NCBI RefSeq assembly: GCF_913776015.1
Contig: NZ_CAJYMD010000008.1
Span: 1-57,257 of the forward strand
Source: an uncultured Oxalicibacterium sp.
GTDB lineage: Bacteria; Pseudomonadota; Gammaproteobacteria; Burkholderiales; Burkholderiaceae_D
Reading direction: 5' to 3'
DNA length: 57,257 nt
Shown here: one piece after another, positions 1 to 7,791 of the stretch
How positions within the stretch are numbered: position 1 is the first letter of the stretch
How the letters are laid out: each line of letters starts with the position of its first letter
Translations under genes and position numbers: made by a program
The notes under the pieces: model-generated
Seen by the model: only the letters and a program-made list of their open reading frames with translations
The model's database searches: none
Told to the model about the DNA's origin: nothing

Positions 1-224
1 TTTACCGCTGGATTGTCCAGGGCGCGGAGTGCCGATTTGACGTCCACAGCGGCGACACGGTAGCCATTCGGATACCGGAGCTGGACACGGAACTGGCTGT
101 TTGGGAGTTCGAGCTGGAAGCGGGCCTTTGCCTGGCGTGCCAGGAGAATGCAAGCCAGGAAGTCGTCGGAGCCGCCCGAGCAGATGACGCCGGATCGGCA
201 GTGGATTTCGTAGAAGGTTTTCAT
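1..224 (-). CDS. Partial small protein of the phage control region
   Basis: An open frame begins with ATG at 224 and runs off the left edge without a stop (74 codons visible). It starts MKTFYEIHCRSGVICSGG and contains a Cys-rich N-terminus followed by a basic stretch. Its ATG overlaps the TGA of the 88-residue gene upstream (ATGA), so the two are probably translationally coupled. I do not recognise the family. The position, second gene after a small DNA-binding-like protein and divergent from a small repressor, fits the early region of filamentous phages, where a replication initiator usually follows; that gene would lie beyond the window. The role is inference. Confidence 0.5.
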   Translation of the reverse strand, partial: MKTFYEIHCRSGVICSGGSDDFLACILLARQAKARFQLELPNSQFRVQLRYPNGYRVAAVDVKSALRALDNPAV

Positions 225-487
225 TTGCGCACCCACAAGTGAGCGCAGCATACCCAGCACATGCAGCCGGGCTGGCAATATGATTTTTTGGTTACGGTCT
301 GTGATGAATTTTCGTTACGCGTAACGGAAATTGCAGGCTCACCCTGCGCCTGGAGGAAATTGAATTTGCGACGAAGGCGGAATTCGCGTTGCCGCTGTGC
401 GTTGGATTTGGCGTCAGGCTTGCGAGGGCGACCGCGCCCTGGCTTTGTGAATGCATCTACGGTGTAGACGTCTGCGGTCTGCTTCAT
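221..487 (-). CDS. Small basic protein, probable filamentous-phage regulator
   Basis: This 88-residue protein has a strongly basic centre: GRGRPRKPDAKSNAQRQREF (about residues 17-36), an AT-hook-like GRPRK followed by an Arg/Gln-rich stretch that suggests nucleic-acid binding. The C-terminus holds a CxxxCxxCC cluster (PGCMCWVCCAH). It starts at ATG 487, close to the operator-like repeats at 511-587, and its stop overlaps the start of the next gene. Similar short basic proteins sit at the head of replication operons in filamentous phages of Gram-negative bacteria; I infer such a role from context only. It could also be a host toxin/antitoxin-type regulator. Confidence 0.5.
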   Translation of the reverse strand: MKQTADVYTVDAFTKPGRGRPRKPDAKSNAQRQREFRLRRKFNFLQAQGEPAISVTRNENSSQTVTKKSYCQPGCMCWVCCAHLWVRK

Positions 488-510
488 CCGTTTACCTTTT
501 AGTGAATTTA

Positions 511-587
511 AGCTAAGGTGCGGTCAACTAAGTTGCACCCAGCTTAGGTGAACTCAACTAATTGCGAAGACTAGTTGAACTCAACTA
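511..587. promoter_or_regulatory. Three operator-like repeats between divergent phage genes
   Basis: The divergent gap holds three related blocks: AGCTAAGGTGCGGTCAACTA (511-530), AGCTTAGGTGAACTCAACTA (541-560) and TAGTTGAACTCAACTA (572-587). The third is a dyad with 7-base arms TAGTTGA/TCAACTA around AC; the second keeps the arms with one mismatch; the first is the most degraded. Blocks one and two are exactly 30 bases apart. This is the layout expected for graded repressor binding over both divergent promoters. The likely ligand is the HTH protein at 610-972; that link is inference. Confidence 0.6.
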
Positions 588-609
588 CACATGTCAACGG
601 GAAATTTTT

Positions 610-972
610 ATGACTTATGACGAGCTGATTGAAAAAGTACTGAAGGGACGGAGCGTGAATGCGACAGCGAAGGCTATAGGCCTGCCACAGAAGACGATGG
701 ATCAGTATGTAAAGGCTACCAATTTGCCCGATTGCGAACGCGCCGTTCTGCTTGCGAATGCAGCAGGCGTATCGATTGAAGAAGCTGTATTGGCAATCGT
801 GAAGAAAAAGACTGAGCTGCGGCCAGAGCGTGTATCGACGTTTCTTAGACCGGCAATGGCCGCTGTTCTGACTGGTGTACTCAGTGTCAATTTGTTTTTG
901 ACACCTACCCCGTCGCAAGCCGCGCCAGTATTGAAGGCCGCGGCTGAGCAATTTGCATTATGTAAAATATAG
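610..972 (+). CDS. Small HTH/membrane protein, probable inovirus repressor
   Basis: A 120-residue protein. Residues about 1-45 resemble a helix-turn-helix (LIEKVLKGRSVNATAKAIGL then PQKTMDQYVK), followed by a helical stretch (LANAAGVSIEEAVLAIVKKK) and then a hydrophobic segment near residues 78-96 (MAAVLTGVLSVNLFL). The pattern of short HTH, 'aGvs.eEAvl.i..kk' region and C-terminal membrane segment is typical of control proteins of filamentous phages of Xanthomonas/Ralstonia type (DUF3693-like). ATG 610 is preferred over an upstream in-frame codon because it begins the HTH. It diverges from the 88-residue gene across operator-like repeats. Assignment as phage repressor is inference. Confidence 0.55.
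   Translation: MTYDELIEKVLKGRSVNATAKAIGLPQKTMDQYVKATNLPDCERAVLLANAAGVSIEEAVLAIVKKKTELRPERVSTFLRPAMAAVLTGVLSVNLFLTPTPSQAAPVLKAAAEQFALCKI
941..968 (+). other. Possible dif-like XerCD site (phage-host junction)
   Basis: TTATGTAAAAT at 958-968 matches the XerD arm of the proteobacterial dif site (TTATGTTAAAT) at 10 of 11 bases. The central region and XerC arm upstream (941-957) match poorly (about 7 of 17). Filamentous phages integrate at dif and often carry one degenerate arm, and this site sits on the last codons of the phage-like gene, just where a right attachment site could be. It may equally be chance in an AT-rich stretch. Confidence 0.25.
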
Positions 973-1075
973 GATATTGGAGGCTTTTATTTCTACACAA
1001 ATTATCACTCTCCCTCTGCTATCATTCCGCGCTCAAATCTCCCCTTTACCAGATCTCATAGAAACAGGATTGATC

Positions 1076-1246
1076 ATGGATGAACAACGTTGGCGCGCCC
1101 TTTGGATTCAGACGTTGCTGGAAGCCGGTGTGGATATGGAAAGCGCGTGGGATGCTTTCGATCTTTTTTATGGTGACGAAGGATTCGACACCGAGCCTGA
1201 TCCGGTTGCTGCGGCCAAGGAATTTCTTGACGATATCAATGGCTGA
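1076..1246 (+). CDS. Small acidic protein of unknown function
   Basis: A 56-residue acidic protein beginning MDEQRWRALWIQTLLEAG, with many Asp/Glu and Trp/Phe residues and no signal peptide or membrane segment. The ATG at 1076 is chosen because the upstream extension of the frame looks non-coding. It ends 42 bases before selU on the same strand and may be its first operon gene. I do not recognise a family; the regular acidic composition and a clean start make it a plausible real gene. Confidence 0.5.
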   Translation: MDEQRWRALWIQTLLEAGVDMESAWDAFDLFYGDEGFDTEPDPVAAAKEFLDDING

Positions 1247-1288
1247 GGAAGTGCTTGGCGCGAGCTGCTGCACTGGATTGCATCAAGA

Positions 1289-2353
1289 ATGAAATACCCA
1301 GCCGTATTGCCATTTGCGGAAGCATTGACGCAACTCGATCGGTTCGACACGATCATTGACGTCCGTAGCCCGCTCGAATTCACCGAAGATCATGTGCCAG
1401 GCGCGATCAACTGTCCGGTTCTGGATAACGAAGAACGTGTCCGCGTTGGTACCTTGTATCGTCAGCTTGGCGCCTTTGAGGCGAAAAAGCTGGGCGCGGC
1501 GCTCGTCGCGAAGAACGTGGCACACCATATTGAAACGGTTTTCCAGCCACATCCACAGAACTGGAAACCGCTTGTTTATTGTTGGCGCGGTGGTAACCGT
1601 AGCGGTGCGATGTCGCATATCTTGGCGAAAATCGGTTGGCAGGTAACGCGTATTGAAGGTGGCTACAAGGAATATCGCGCTTACGTGAATATCGAGCTGG
1701 CGACGCTGCCGAACCAGTTTCGCTACCAGATGTTGTGTGGCCCGACTGGCAGTGGAAAAAGTCGCCTGCTGCGAGAACTAGCGCGACAAGGTGCGCAAGT
1801 CCTCGATCTTGAACTGCTGGCCAATCATCGAGGTTCCGTGTTGGGCAACATGCCTGATAGCGGACAACCCGCCCAGAAACGTTTTGAGAGTGCGATCTGG
1901 CACACTCTTCGTGGATTCGATCCGTCACGTCCGGTGTTCGTCGAGGCAGAAAGCAAGAAGGTCGGCAAGCTGAGGGTGCCTGATGCATTGATGGAAAAAA
2001 TGCGCGCTTCTGCTTGCGTGGTAATTTCCCTGCCCTTGCCCGATCGGGTTCTATTATTGCTCGATGAGTATGCCCATTTTGTCGCTGATCCTGCGCACTT
2101 GACTGCACAACTCGCCTTGCTCACGCCATTGCACGGAAAAGAGCGTATCGCCGAATGGCGTGCGCTGGCTGAATCAGGACAGATGCCGAAACTGGTTGAG
2201 TGCTTGCTCGCAAGCCATTACGATGCACTGTACGCGCAGTCGATCAAACGCAACTTCATGCAAGCAGGAAGTGCCGTTGAAATGGCGATACCCGATGGCA
2301 GCAATGCTGCATTCGAACATGCCGCTGCCACACTGATTGCGACGAACGGATAA
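1289..2353 (+). CDS. selU: tRNA 2-selenouridine synthase (SelU/MnmH)
   Basis: SelU converts 2-thiouridine at the wobble position of tRNAs for Lys, Glu and Gln to 2-selenouridine, using selenophosphate from SelD and going through a geranylated intermediate. The 354 residues are the usual length. An N-terminal rhodanese domain carries the catalytic cysteine in VYCWRGGNRSG (C98, equivalent to E. coli C97), followed by a P-loop GPTGSGKS at 151-158. The gene stands 38 bases before selD, which supplies its selenium donor, so the neighbourhood supports the call. Also known as ybbB. Confidence 0.95.
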   Translation: MKYPAVLPFAEALTQLDRFDTIIDVRSPLEFTEDHVPGAINCPVLDNEERVRVGTLYRQLGAFEAKKLGAALVAKNVAHHIETVFQPHPQNWKPLVYCWRGGNRSGAMSHILAKIGWQVTRIEGGYKEYRAYVNIELATLPNQFRYQMLCGPTGSGKSRLLRELARQGAQVLDLELLANHRGSVLGNMPDSGQPAQKRFESAIWHTLRGFDPSRPVFVEAESKKVGKLRVPDALMEKMRASACVVISLPLPDRVLLLLDEYAHFVADPAHLTAQLALLTPLHGKERIAEWRALAESGQMPKLVECLLASHYDALYAQSIKRNFMQAGSAVEMAIPDGSNAAFEHAAATLIATNG

Positions 2354-2391
2354 ACTGTCGTCGCTAAACAATGTTTTCACACAGGATTTGA

Positions 2392-3447
2392 ATGGCAGAC
2401 ATGGATACTTCCGGTATCAGATTGACCGGTTTTTCCCACGGCGGAGGCTGCGGATGCAAGATTGCTCCGGGCGTTCTGCGCGATATTCTCAAGAGTACAG
2501 GCGGCTTTCCGTTGCCGCAGCAACTTCTGGTTGGCATCGAGACGTCCGATGATGCTGCGGTTTATCAGCTTAACGATGAACAGGCACTGATCGCGACGAC
2601 GGATTTTTTCATGCCGATCGTCGATGATCCTTTCGACTTTGGTCGCATCGCCGCAACGAATGCCATTTCCGATGTCTATGCGATGGGCGGCACGCCAATT
2701 ATGGCGCTGGCATTGGTCGGCATGCCGATCAATCAATTGCCTATCGATGTTATTGGTCAAATTCTGCGTGGTGGTGAATCCATCTGTGCCGAAGCAGGCA
2801 TTCCGATTGCGGGTGGCCATACCATTGATTCCGTCGAGCCCATTTACGGCTTGGTGGTTTTGGGATTGGTCCACCCTTCCCGTCTCAAGCGCAATGCTGA
2901 TGCGCAGTCTGGCGATGCGCTGATTCTCGGGAAACCCTTGGGCGTGGGTGTATTGTCCGCTGCACTCAAGAAGAATCAGCTTGATCAGGATGGCTACGCT
3001 GCCATGATCGCCAATACGACCAAGCTCAATACACCTGGCAAGAAACTCTCGACGCTGGATGGCGTCCATGCCATGACGGATGTGACTGGCTTCGGCTTGC
3101 TTGGTCATACGCTGGAAATAGCTCGCGGCTCAGGTTTGCGCGCCAATATCGACATGACCTCCGTACCATTCCTGCCTCAAGTAACGGTGCTGGCGGAAAA
3201 AGGCTGCGTCACCGGTGCCTCGGACCGTAATTGGCTGGGCTATGGCAAGGATATCGAACTGGCGGCGCCCATCACCACCTTGCAAAAGGCATTGCTGACC
3301 GATCCGCAGACAGCGGGCGGGCTGCTGGTTTCCTGCGCACCGGAAGCCGTCGAAAAGGTCTTGGCGCTGTTTCGTTCGGAGGGGTTTCATGATGCGGCCG
3401 TGATTGGTCACATGGTGGAAGGCACGCCCGGCGTGCAGGTTGCTTGA
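2392..3447 (+). CDS. selD: Selenide, water dikinase (selenophosphate synthase)
   Basis: SelD makes selenophosphate from selenide and ATP, the selenium donor for both SelA and SelU. The 351 residues match the family. The catalytic pair is seen as C20 and K23 in GGCGCK (E. coli C17/K20); the codon at C20 is TGC, so this SelD is not itself a selenoprotein. The N-terminal ATP-binding loop and the AIR-synthase-type core (DDAAVYQL, ATTDFFMPIVDDPFDFGRIA) are intact. It lies between selU and the putative selenate transporter, probably in one transcript. Confidence 0.97.
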   Translation: MADMDTSGIRLTGFSHGGGCGCKIAPGVLRDILKSTGGFPLPQQLLVGIETSDDAAVYQLNDEQALIATTDFFMPIVDDPFDFGRIAATNAISDVYAMGGTPIMALALVGMPINQLPIDVIGQILRGGESICAEAGIPIAGGHTIDSVEPIYGLVVLGLVHPSRLKRNADAQSGDALILGKPLGVGVLSAALKKNQLDQDGYAAMIANTTKLNTPGKKLSTLDGVHAMTDVTGFGLLGHTLEIARGSGLRANIDMTSVPFLPQVTVLAEKGCVTGASDRNWLGYGKDIELAAPITTLQKALLTDPQTAGGLLVSCAPEAVEKVLALFRSEGFHDAAVIGHMVEGTPGVQVA

Positions 3448-3555
3448 AACAATAAAAAGGAGCAGAGAAAAGAAGCATCACGACGTGGTCTCGCACAAGC
3501 AGACCAGCCAGCAATGGCGAAGTCCAACCGTTTTTTCACAACCATGAGGTGTTGC

Positions 3556-4425
3556 ATGATCCGTTTACCCAAATTCTCCGCCCTCCTCGCCTCGGTCCTC
3601 GTGACCGTTGCTATTGGTGCCACCAGCATGGCACATGCCCAGCAGGTACTGCGCGTATCGGCGATTCCCGATGAATCGCCAACAGAGTTGCAGCGAAAGT
3701 TCAAGCCACTGGGTGATTATCTGGCGCAGAAGACGGGTATGAAGGTGGAATTCACGCCTGTCACGGACTATGCCGCATCGGTCGAAGGTCTGATCACACA
3801 CAAACTGGACATGGTCTGGTTTGGCGGTTTTACCTTCGTGCAGGCGAATGTACGTAGCGGCGGCAAGGTCATTCCGCTAGTACAGCGCGAGGAAGACGAA
3901 AAATTCCGTTCGGTTTTCATCACCACCAATCCATCAATTCACAAGCTGGAAGACTTGAAAGGTAAGAACTTCAGCTTCGGTTCCGAATCGTCGACGTCCG
4001 GTCACTTGATGCCGCGTTATTTCCTGCTGGCGGCCAAGCTGAATCCGGATACCGACATGAAGCGCATTTCCTTCTCCGGCGCACATGATGCGACCGTCGC
4101 TGCCGTCGCTGGTGGCAAGGTCGATGCAGGCGCATTGAACATTTCGGTCTGGGAAAAACTGGTTGAATCCAAGAAAGTGGATCCTTCCAAGGTACGCGTG
4201 TTCTACACGACGCCTGGCTATTATGACTACAACTGGAGCGTCAGCAGCGCGATGGAGCCTGCCCTGCGCAAGAAGCTGACCGATGCCTTCCTCGAACTGA
4301 AGCCCGATACGGCTGAAGGCAAGCAGATTCTCGAACTCCAGCGTGCCACGAGCTTCATCCCGACCAAGGCAGAAAACTACAAGGATATCGAAGCGGCCGC
4401 CCGTAACGCGGGCCTGCTGAAGTAA
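3556..4425 (+). CDS. Putative selenate ABC transporter, binding protein
   Basis: A periplasmic binding protein of the PhnD (phosphonate-like) family, 289 residues. ATG 3556 has a ribosome site (GAGGTG) just upstream and starts a Sec signal peptide ending at MAHA (cleavage after about residue 28). The mature part begins QQVLRVSAIPDESPTELQ, followed by the family's F..GGFTFV and GSESSTSGH segments. PhnD-like proteins encoded next to selD/selU form a recognised subgroup annotated as putative selenate binding proteins; the substrate has been inferred from genome context rather than proven. Position between selD and the transporter subunits supports selenium oxyanion uptake. Phosphonate or phosphite is the main alternative. 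Confidence 0.8.
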   Translation: MIRLPKFSALLASVLVTVAIGATSMAHAQQVLRVSAIPDESPTELQRKFKPLGDYLAQKTGMKVEFTPVTDYAASVEGLITHKLDMVWFGGFTFVQANVRSGGKVIPLVQREEDEKFRSVFITTNPSIHKLEDLKGKNFSFGSESSTSGHLMPRYFLLAAKLNPDTDMKRISFSGAHDATVAAVAGGKVDAGALNISVWEKLVESKKVDPSKVRVFYTTPGYYDYNWSVSSAMEPALRKKLTDAFLELKPDTAEGKQILELQRATSFIPTKAENYKDIEAAARNAGLLK

Positions 4426-4476
4426 GCTGCCTGAGACGCCTGTCTTGCCCCGTGCGGGCGGACAGGCGACGCCATC

Positions 4477-5304
4477 ATGAGTATTCATCTCGATTCGATT
4501 TCGGTACGCCACGACGGCGCACCTGAGTCCGCATTTGCCTTGCGGGGCCTTTCCCTTTCGATCGTGCAGGGCGAACAAGTTGCCTTGATCGGCCCTTCAG
4601 GAGCAGGCAAGACCAGTCTCTTGCACACGCTCGCTTGTGCTCTCCGGCCTGAAGCGCAGACGTCCGGCAGCGGCTATCGCCTGTTCGATCACGATCCCTG
4701 GCAGCTTTCCAATACGGAACGCCATGCGATGCGCGCGCGCCTGTTCCTGGCGCCGCAAACACCGCCATTGCCGCCACGTCAGCGGGTGGTCAATGCCGTG
4801 CTGGCTGGCGCATTGCCGTACTGGAGCTTGTGGCAAGCCGTCCGTTCGTTGATCAAGCCTGTTGACCCTGCGCGTGCCTATGCAGCTTTAGCGCGCTTCA
4901 ACCTGGAAGACAAACTCTACAAACGTGTCGATCGCTTGTCAGGCGGAGAACGACAACGTTGCGGTATGGCTCGCGCACTCGTATCTTCCGCAGAATTGTT
5001 TTTGGTTGACGAACCCTTGTCGGCGCTTGATCCGACACTGGCGATTCAAACCTTGAATGTGCTGCAGCAGGAAGCTGCAGTGCGCAATGCGACGCTGATT
5101 TGCAGCCTGCATCAGGTGGAACTGGCCCGACACTATTTTCCACGCGTGATTGGTTTGCGTGACGGACAGATCGTATTCGATGCTGCGAGCGAACAGATCA
5201 GCGATACGGACATCGCAGCGCTGTATCGCAACCGGCGTGACGATGCTCCCGCGATCGCCGAGTCGCCCGTACCGCAATCAATCACCATCATTCCCCGATG
5301 CTGA
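4477..5304 (+). CDS. Putative selenate ABC transporter, ATP-binding subunit
   Basis: A 275-residue ABC ATPase of the PhnC type. Walker A GPSGAGKTS is at about residues 38-46, the signature is LSGGERQRCGMAR, Walker B is LFLVDEPLSALDP, and the switch histidine lies in CSLHQVELARHYF. It energises import by the two permeases that follow. Its 3' end overlaps the next start by 7 bases, which indicates one operon. Substrate specificity cannot be read from this subunit and rests on the selenium neighbourhood. Confidence 0.85.
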   Translation: MSIHLDSISVRHDGAPESAFALRGLSLSIVQGEQVALIGPSGAGKTSLLHTLACALRPEAQTSGSGYRLFDHDPWQLSNTERHAMRARLFLAPQTPPLPPRQRVVNAVLAGALPYWSLWQAVRSLIKPVDPARAYAALARFNLEDKLYKRVDRLSGGERQRCGMARALVSSAELFLVDEPLSALDPTLAIQTLNVLQQEAAVRNATLICSLHQVELARHYFPRVIGLRDGQIVFDAASEQISDTDIAALYRNRRDDAPAIAESPVPQSITIIPRC

Positions 5305-6134
5305 GCGCAAATCCACAAAGCGCCTATCCTGATCCCGACTGGCACCGACGGATTGCGACATGCATTCTTGCATTGGTGATTCTGTGGCCATTACTGGTCA
5401 TGGCGGAATTCAAACCGTGGATTTTGCTCGACGCGCAAAGTCTGGGCGCAACCTGGCAATTCGTTTCCACGTTTTTTCCACCCGCGCATTCCGCCGAATT
5501 TCTTTTGATGGTGCTGGAGGCCACCTGGGAAACCATTGCAATGGCGACAGCCGGCATGACCTTGGCCTTGCTCGGTGCGATTCCCATGACGTTGATCGCC
5601 ACTGAACGGCTTTCCATTTCCCGTCTTGGCACCGGCCGCATTGCTGCGTGGGCAATGGGCGTTCGACAGATCGTACGCTGGATACTGATTCTTCTTCGCA
5701 GCGTGCCCGAGCTGGTGTGGGCCTTGCTGCTGGTACGCATTGTCGGTCTTGGCCCGACTGCAGGCGTGATCGCGATTGCGCTGACCTACTGCGGCATGCT
5801 GGGCAAAGTGTATGCCGATATTCTCGAATCATCGGATGCCGCTGCGTGCGATACCCTACTGCGCAACGGCAATAGTCGGCTTGCGGCCTTCTTCTATGGC
5901 GCCCTGCCCTCGTCTGCGTCTGAGCTCGTTTCCTACACCGTCTATCGCTGGGAATGTGCAATACGCGGTTCGGTCGTGATGGGTTTTGTCGGTGCCGGCG
6001 GACTCGGTCAACGCATGGATGAGTCGATGAAAATGTTGGCAGGCGACGAACTGGCCACCATGCTGTTGATGTTCGTGCTGCTGGTGGCATTGGCCGATTG
6101 GGTATCGGCCATGTTGCGCAGGAGGCTCGGATAA
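5298..6134 (+). CDS. Putative selenate ABC transporter, permease 1
   Basis: A 278-residue integral membrane protein of the PhnE type with about five to six membrane spans. The EAA-like coupling loop is seen near the C-terminal third (NGNSRLAAFFYGALPSSASE) with the G.VGAGGLGQ motif after it. It overlaps the ATPase gene at its start and shares one base with the next permease start (TAATG). It should pair with the second permease to form the channel of the importer. Confidence 0.85.
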   Translation: MLSANPQSAYPDPDWHRRIATCILALVILWPLLVMAEFKPWILLDAQSLGATWQFVSTFFPPAHSAEFLLMVLEATWETIAMATAGMTLALLGAIPMTLIATERLSISRLGTGRIAAWAMGVRQIVRWILILLRSVPELVWALLLVRIVGLGPTAGVIAIALTYCGMLGKVYADILESSDAAACDTLLRNGNSRLAAFFYGALPSSASELVSYTVYRWECAIRGSVVMGFVGAGGLGQRMDESMKMLAGDELATMLLMFVLLVALADWVSAMLRRRLG

Positions 6135-6940
6135 TGCCGGCGTTGCCAGACTCGCTCGAATTGCCTGAGCCACCAAGCATGCGCTGGTCGACCATTGGTC
6201 TGCTGCTGGCTATCGTTTTGCTGATCATTGCCAGCTTCGTTTCGTTGCAGTTGAAGTGGCAGGCTTTCTTCACCGCGGGTGCGATCCAGACCACGGTCGA
6301 ATTCCTGCGCGGTTTTGTGCCACCTGAAACAGCAGCACCTTTTCTTTCACGTATCGTCTCTGCGACGATGGAGACGCTAGCCATGTCTGCCGTCGGCACG
6401 GTACTGGCTGCCATTGCCGGCCTGCTGTTAAGCCTGCCCGCCAGCGGCCGCTTCGGCTTGCCTATGCGGACTGCCACGCGCGGCGTGCTGAATGTGTTGC
6501 GGTCGATACCTGAACTCGTATGGGCGGCCATACTATTGATTGCTGCCGGTCTGGGGCCGTTCGCCGGCACACTGGCACTGGCCATTCATACGGCGGGGGT
6601 GCTGGGCAGACTGTTTGCGGATACCCTGGAAAATTGTCCGCCACTTTCTGAAGAGACTTTGCGGCTCAACGGTGTACGTCCTGTGACAGCCTTTTTTTAT
6701 GCAACGCTGCCGCATTGCAGTCCGCAAATGATGTCCTACGTGCTGTATCGCTGGGAAAACAATATCCGCGCGGCCGCGATTCTCGGTGTGGTCGGCGCTG
6801 GCGGATTGGGCCAGATGCTCAAATATCATCTCTCGCTATTTCAAATGCATCAGGCGGCAACAGTCATCATTGCGATGCTTGTGCTGGTCTGTATCGTCGA
6901 TGCGGCAAGTTTCTGGCTGCGGCGTAAAATGACGCGTTGA
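6134..6940 (+). CDS. Putative selenate ABC transporter, permease 2
   Basis: A 268-residue PhnE-type permease, a diverged paralogue of the preceding gene: both share the RSIPELVWA and VGAGGLGQ segments and the 'NG..pv.AFFYatLP' coupling loop. The ATG at 6134 overlaps the upstream TAA and is preceded by AGGAGG at 6119-6124, which decides the start over a longer in-frame extension. Two permease genes for one PhnD/PhnC pair is the usual arrangement in phosphonate-type importers. Confidence 0.85.
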   Translation: MPALPDSLELPEPPSMRWSTIGLLLAIVLLIIASFVSLQLKWQAFFTAGAIQTTVEFLRGFVPPETAAPFLSRIVSATMETLAMSAVGTVLAAIAGLLLSLPASGRFGLPMRTATRGVLNVLRSIPELVWAAILLIAAGLGPFAGTLALAIHTAGVLGRLFADTLENCPPLSEETLRLNGVRPVTAFFYATLPHCSPQMMSYVLYRWENNIRAAAILGVVGAGGLGQMLKYHLSLFQMHQAATVIIAMLVLVCIVDAASFWLRRKMTR

Positions 6941-6998
6941 ACGTTCATTCAAAACGTTCGCTTCCATCATGACGTCATCATCAGACAGCTAAGTTTTT

Positions 6999-7613
6999 AT
7001 GAGCAAGCCAGCACACTGGGACAAGGTTTATGCGGAAAAGGCACCGGATGCCGTCAGTTGGTATGCACCTCATCTGGATCAATCTCTCAAGCTGATTGAA
7101 GATGCGGCAGATTCGCCGGATGCTACCATCATCGATGTAGGCGGCGGGGAATCCACCTTGATCGACGATCTGATCGCACGCGGGTATCGCGATATTTCGA
7201 TGCTCGATATCTCGCAAAAAGCGGTCGATGCCTGCCGTGATCGTCTTGGCGCAGCAGCGAAGAACATCACATGGCTGGTCGCCGACATAACGCAAGCGGC
7301 ATTAGACACGCAGCGCTATGACATCTGGCACGATCGTGCGGTGTTTCATTTTCTGACCGAAGCATGGCAGCGCGAAGCTTACGTACGGCAAGTAATCCGC
7401 GCGATGAAACCGGGTGGTACGGTGATTGTGGCGACCTTCGGGCCGGAAGGACCACTCAGTTGCAGCGGGCTGGAAACAGTTCGTTATGACAGCGAAGGCT
7501 TGCATGGAGAATTCGGCGAACGTTTTCGTTTGGTTGGCAGCACCATCGAATTGCATGAAACGCCATTCGGCACCAAGCAGCAATTTCTCTATTGCTATTG
7601 CCGAGTCGAATAA
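6999..7613 (+). CDS. Class I SAM-dependent methyltransferase
   Basis: A 204-residue soluble Rossmann-fold methyltransferase. Motif I IIDVGGGES is at residues 44-52, the acidic end of strand 2 is in ISMLDIS, motif II-like region is VADITQ and the post-motif is MKPGGTVIVATF. It starts HWDKVYAEKAPDAVSWY, as in a group of proteins related to tellurite/thiopurine-type methyltransferases. The substrate is not readable from sequence. It is the last plus-strand gene of the selenium cluster, 58 bases after the permease, so methylation of a selenium compound is a reasonable guess but only that. Confidence 0.75.
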   Translation: MSKPAHWDKVYAEKAPDAVSWYAPHLDQSLKLIEDAADSPDATIIDVGGGESTLIDDLIARGYRDISMLDISQKAVDACRDRLGAAAKNITWLVADITQAALDTQRYDIWHDRAVFHFLTEAWQREAYVRQVIRAMKPGGTVIVATFGPEGPLSCSGLETVRYDSEGLHGEFGERFRLVGSTIELHETPFGTKQQFLYCYCRVE

Positions 7614-7677
7614 ATATCACGGACTAGTGCTGCGACTACGACTGCACAGCATTGCCGAAAGATCAGGCATAAAAAGA

Positions 7678-7773
7678 TGGCGGAAGGAAGCGGGAGTCGA
7701 ACCCACCCGGCGACGCATGGCGCCACCAACCGGGTTTGAAGCCCGGCCGCCCCACCAGGGACGATTTCCTTCC
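7678..7773 (-). tRNA. selC: tRNA-Sec (anticodon UCA)
   Basis: Reading the minus strand from 7773, the RNA starts GGAAGGAA and ends UUCCUUCC-G-CCA, giving the 8-pair acceptor stem peculiar to tRNA-Sec; CCA is encoded (7678-7680). The anticodon loop is CUUCAAA with UCA at 7737-7739 (plus-strand tga). A long variable arm with a 7-pair stem (GGUGGCG/CGUCGCC) and a T stem-loop GUGGG-UUCGACU-CCCGC follow. SerRS charges it with serine, SelA converts this to Sec, and SelB delivers it to UGA. It lies 18 bases after the selB stop on the same strand, so it is probably cut from the selAB transcript. Confidence 0.96.
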
Positions 7774-7791
7774 GTATTCATTAACCTGCTT

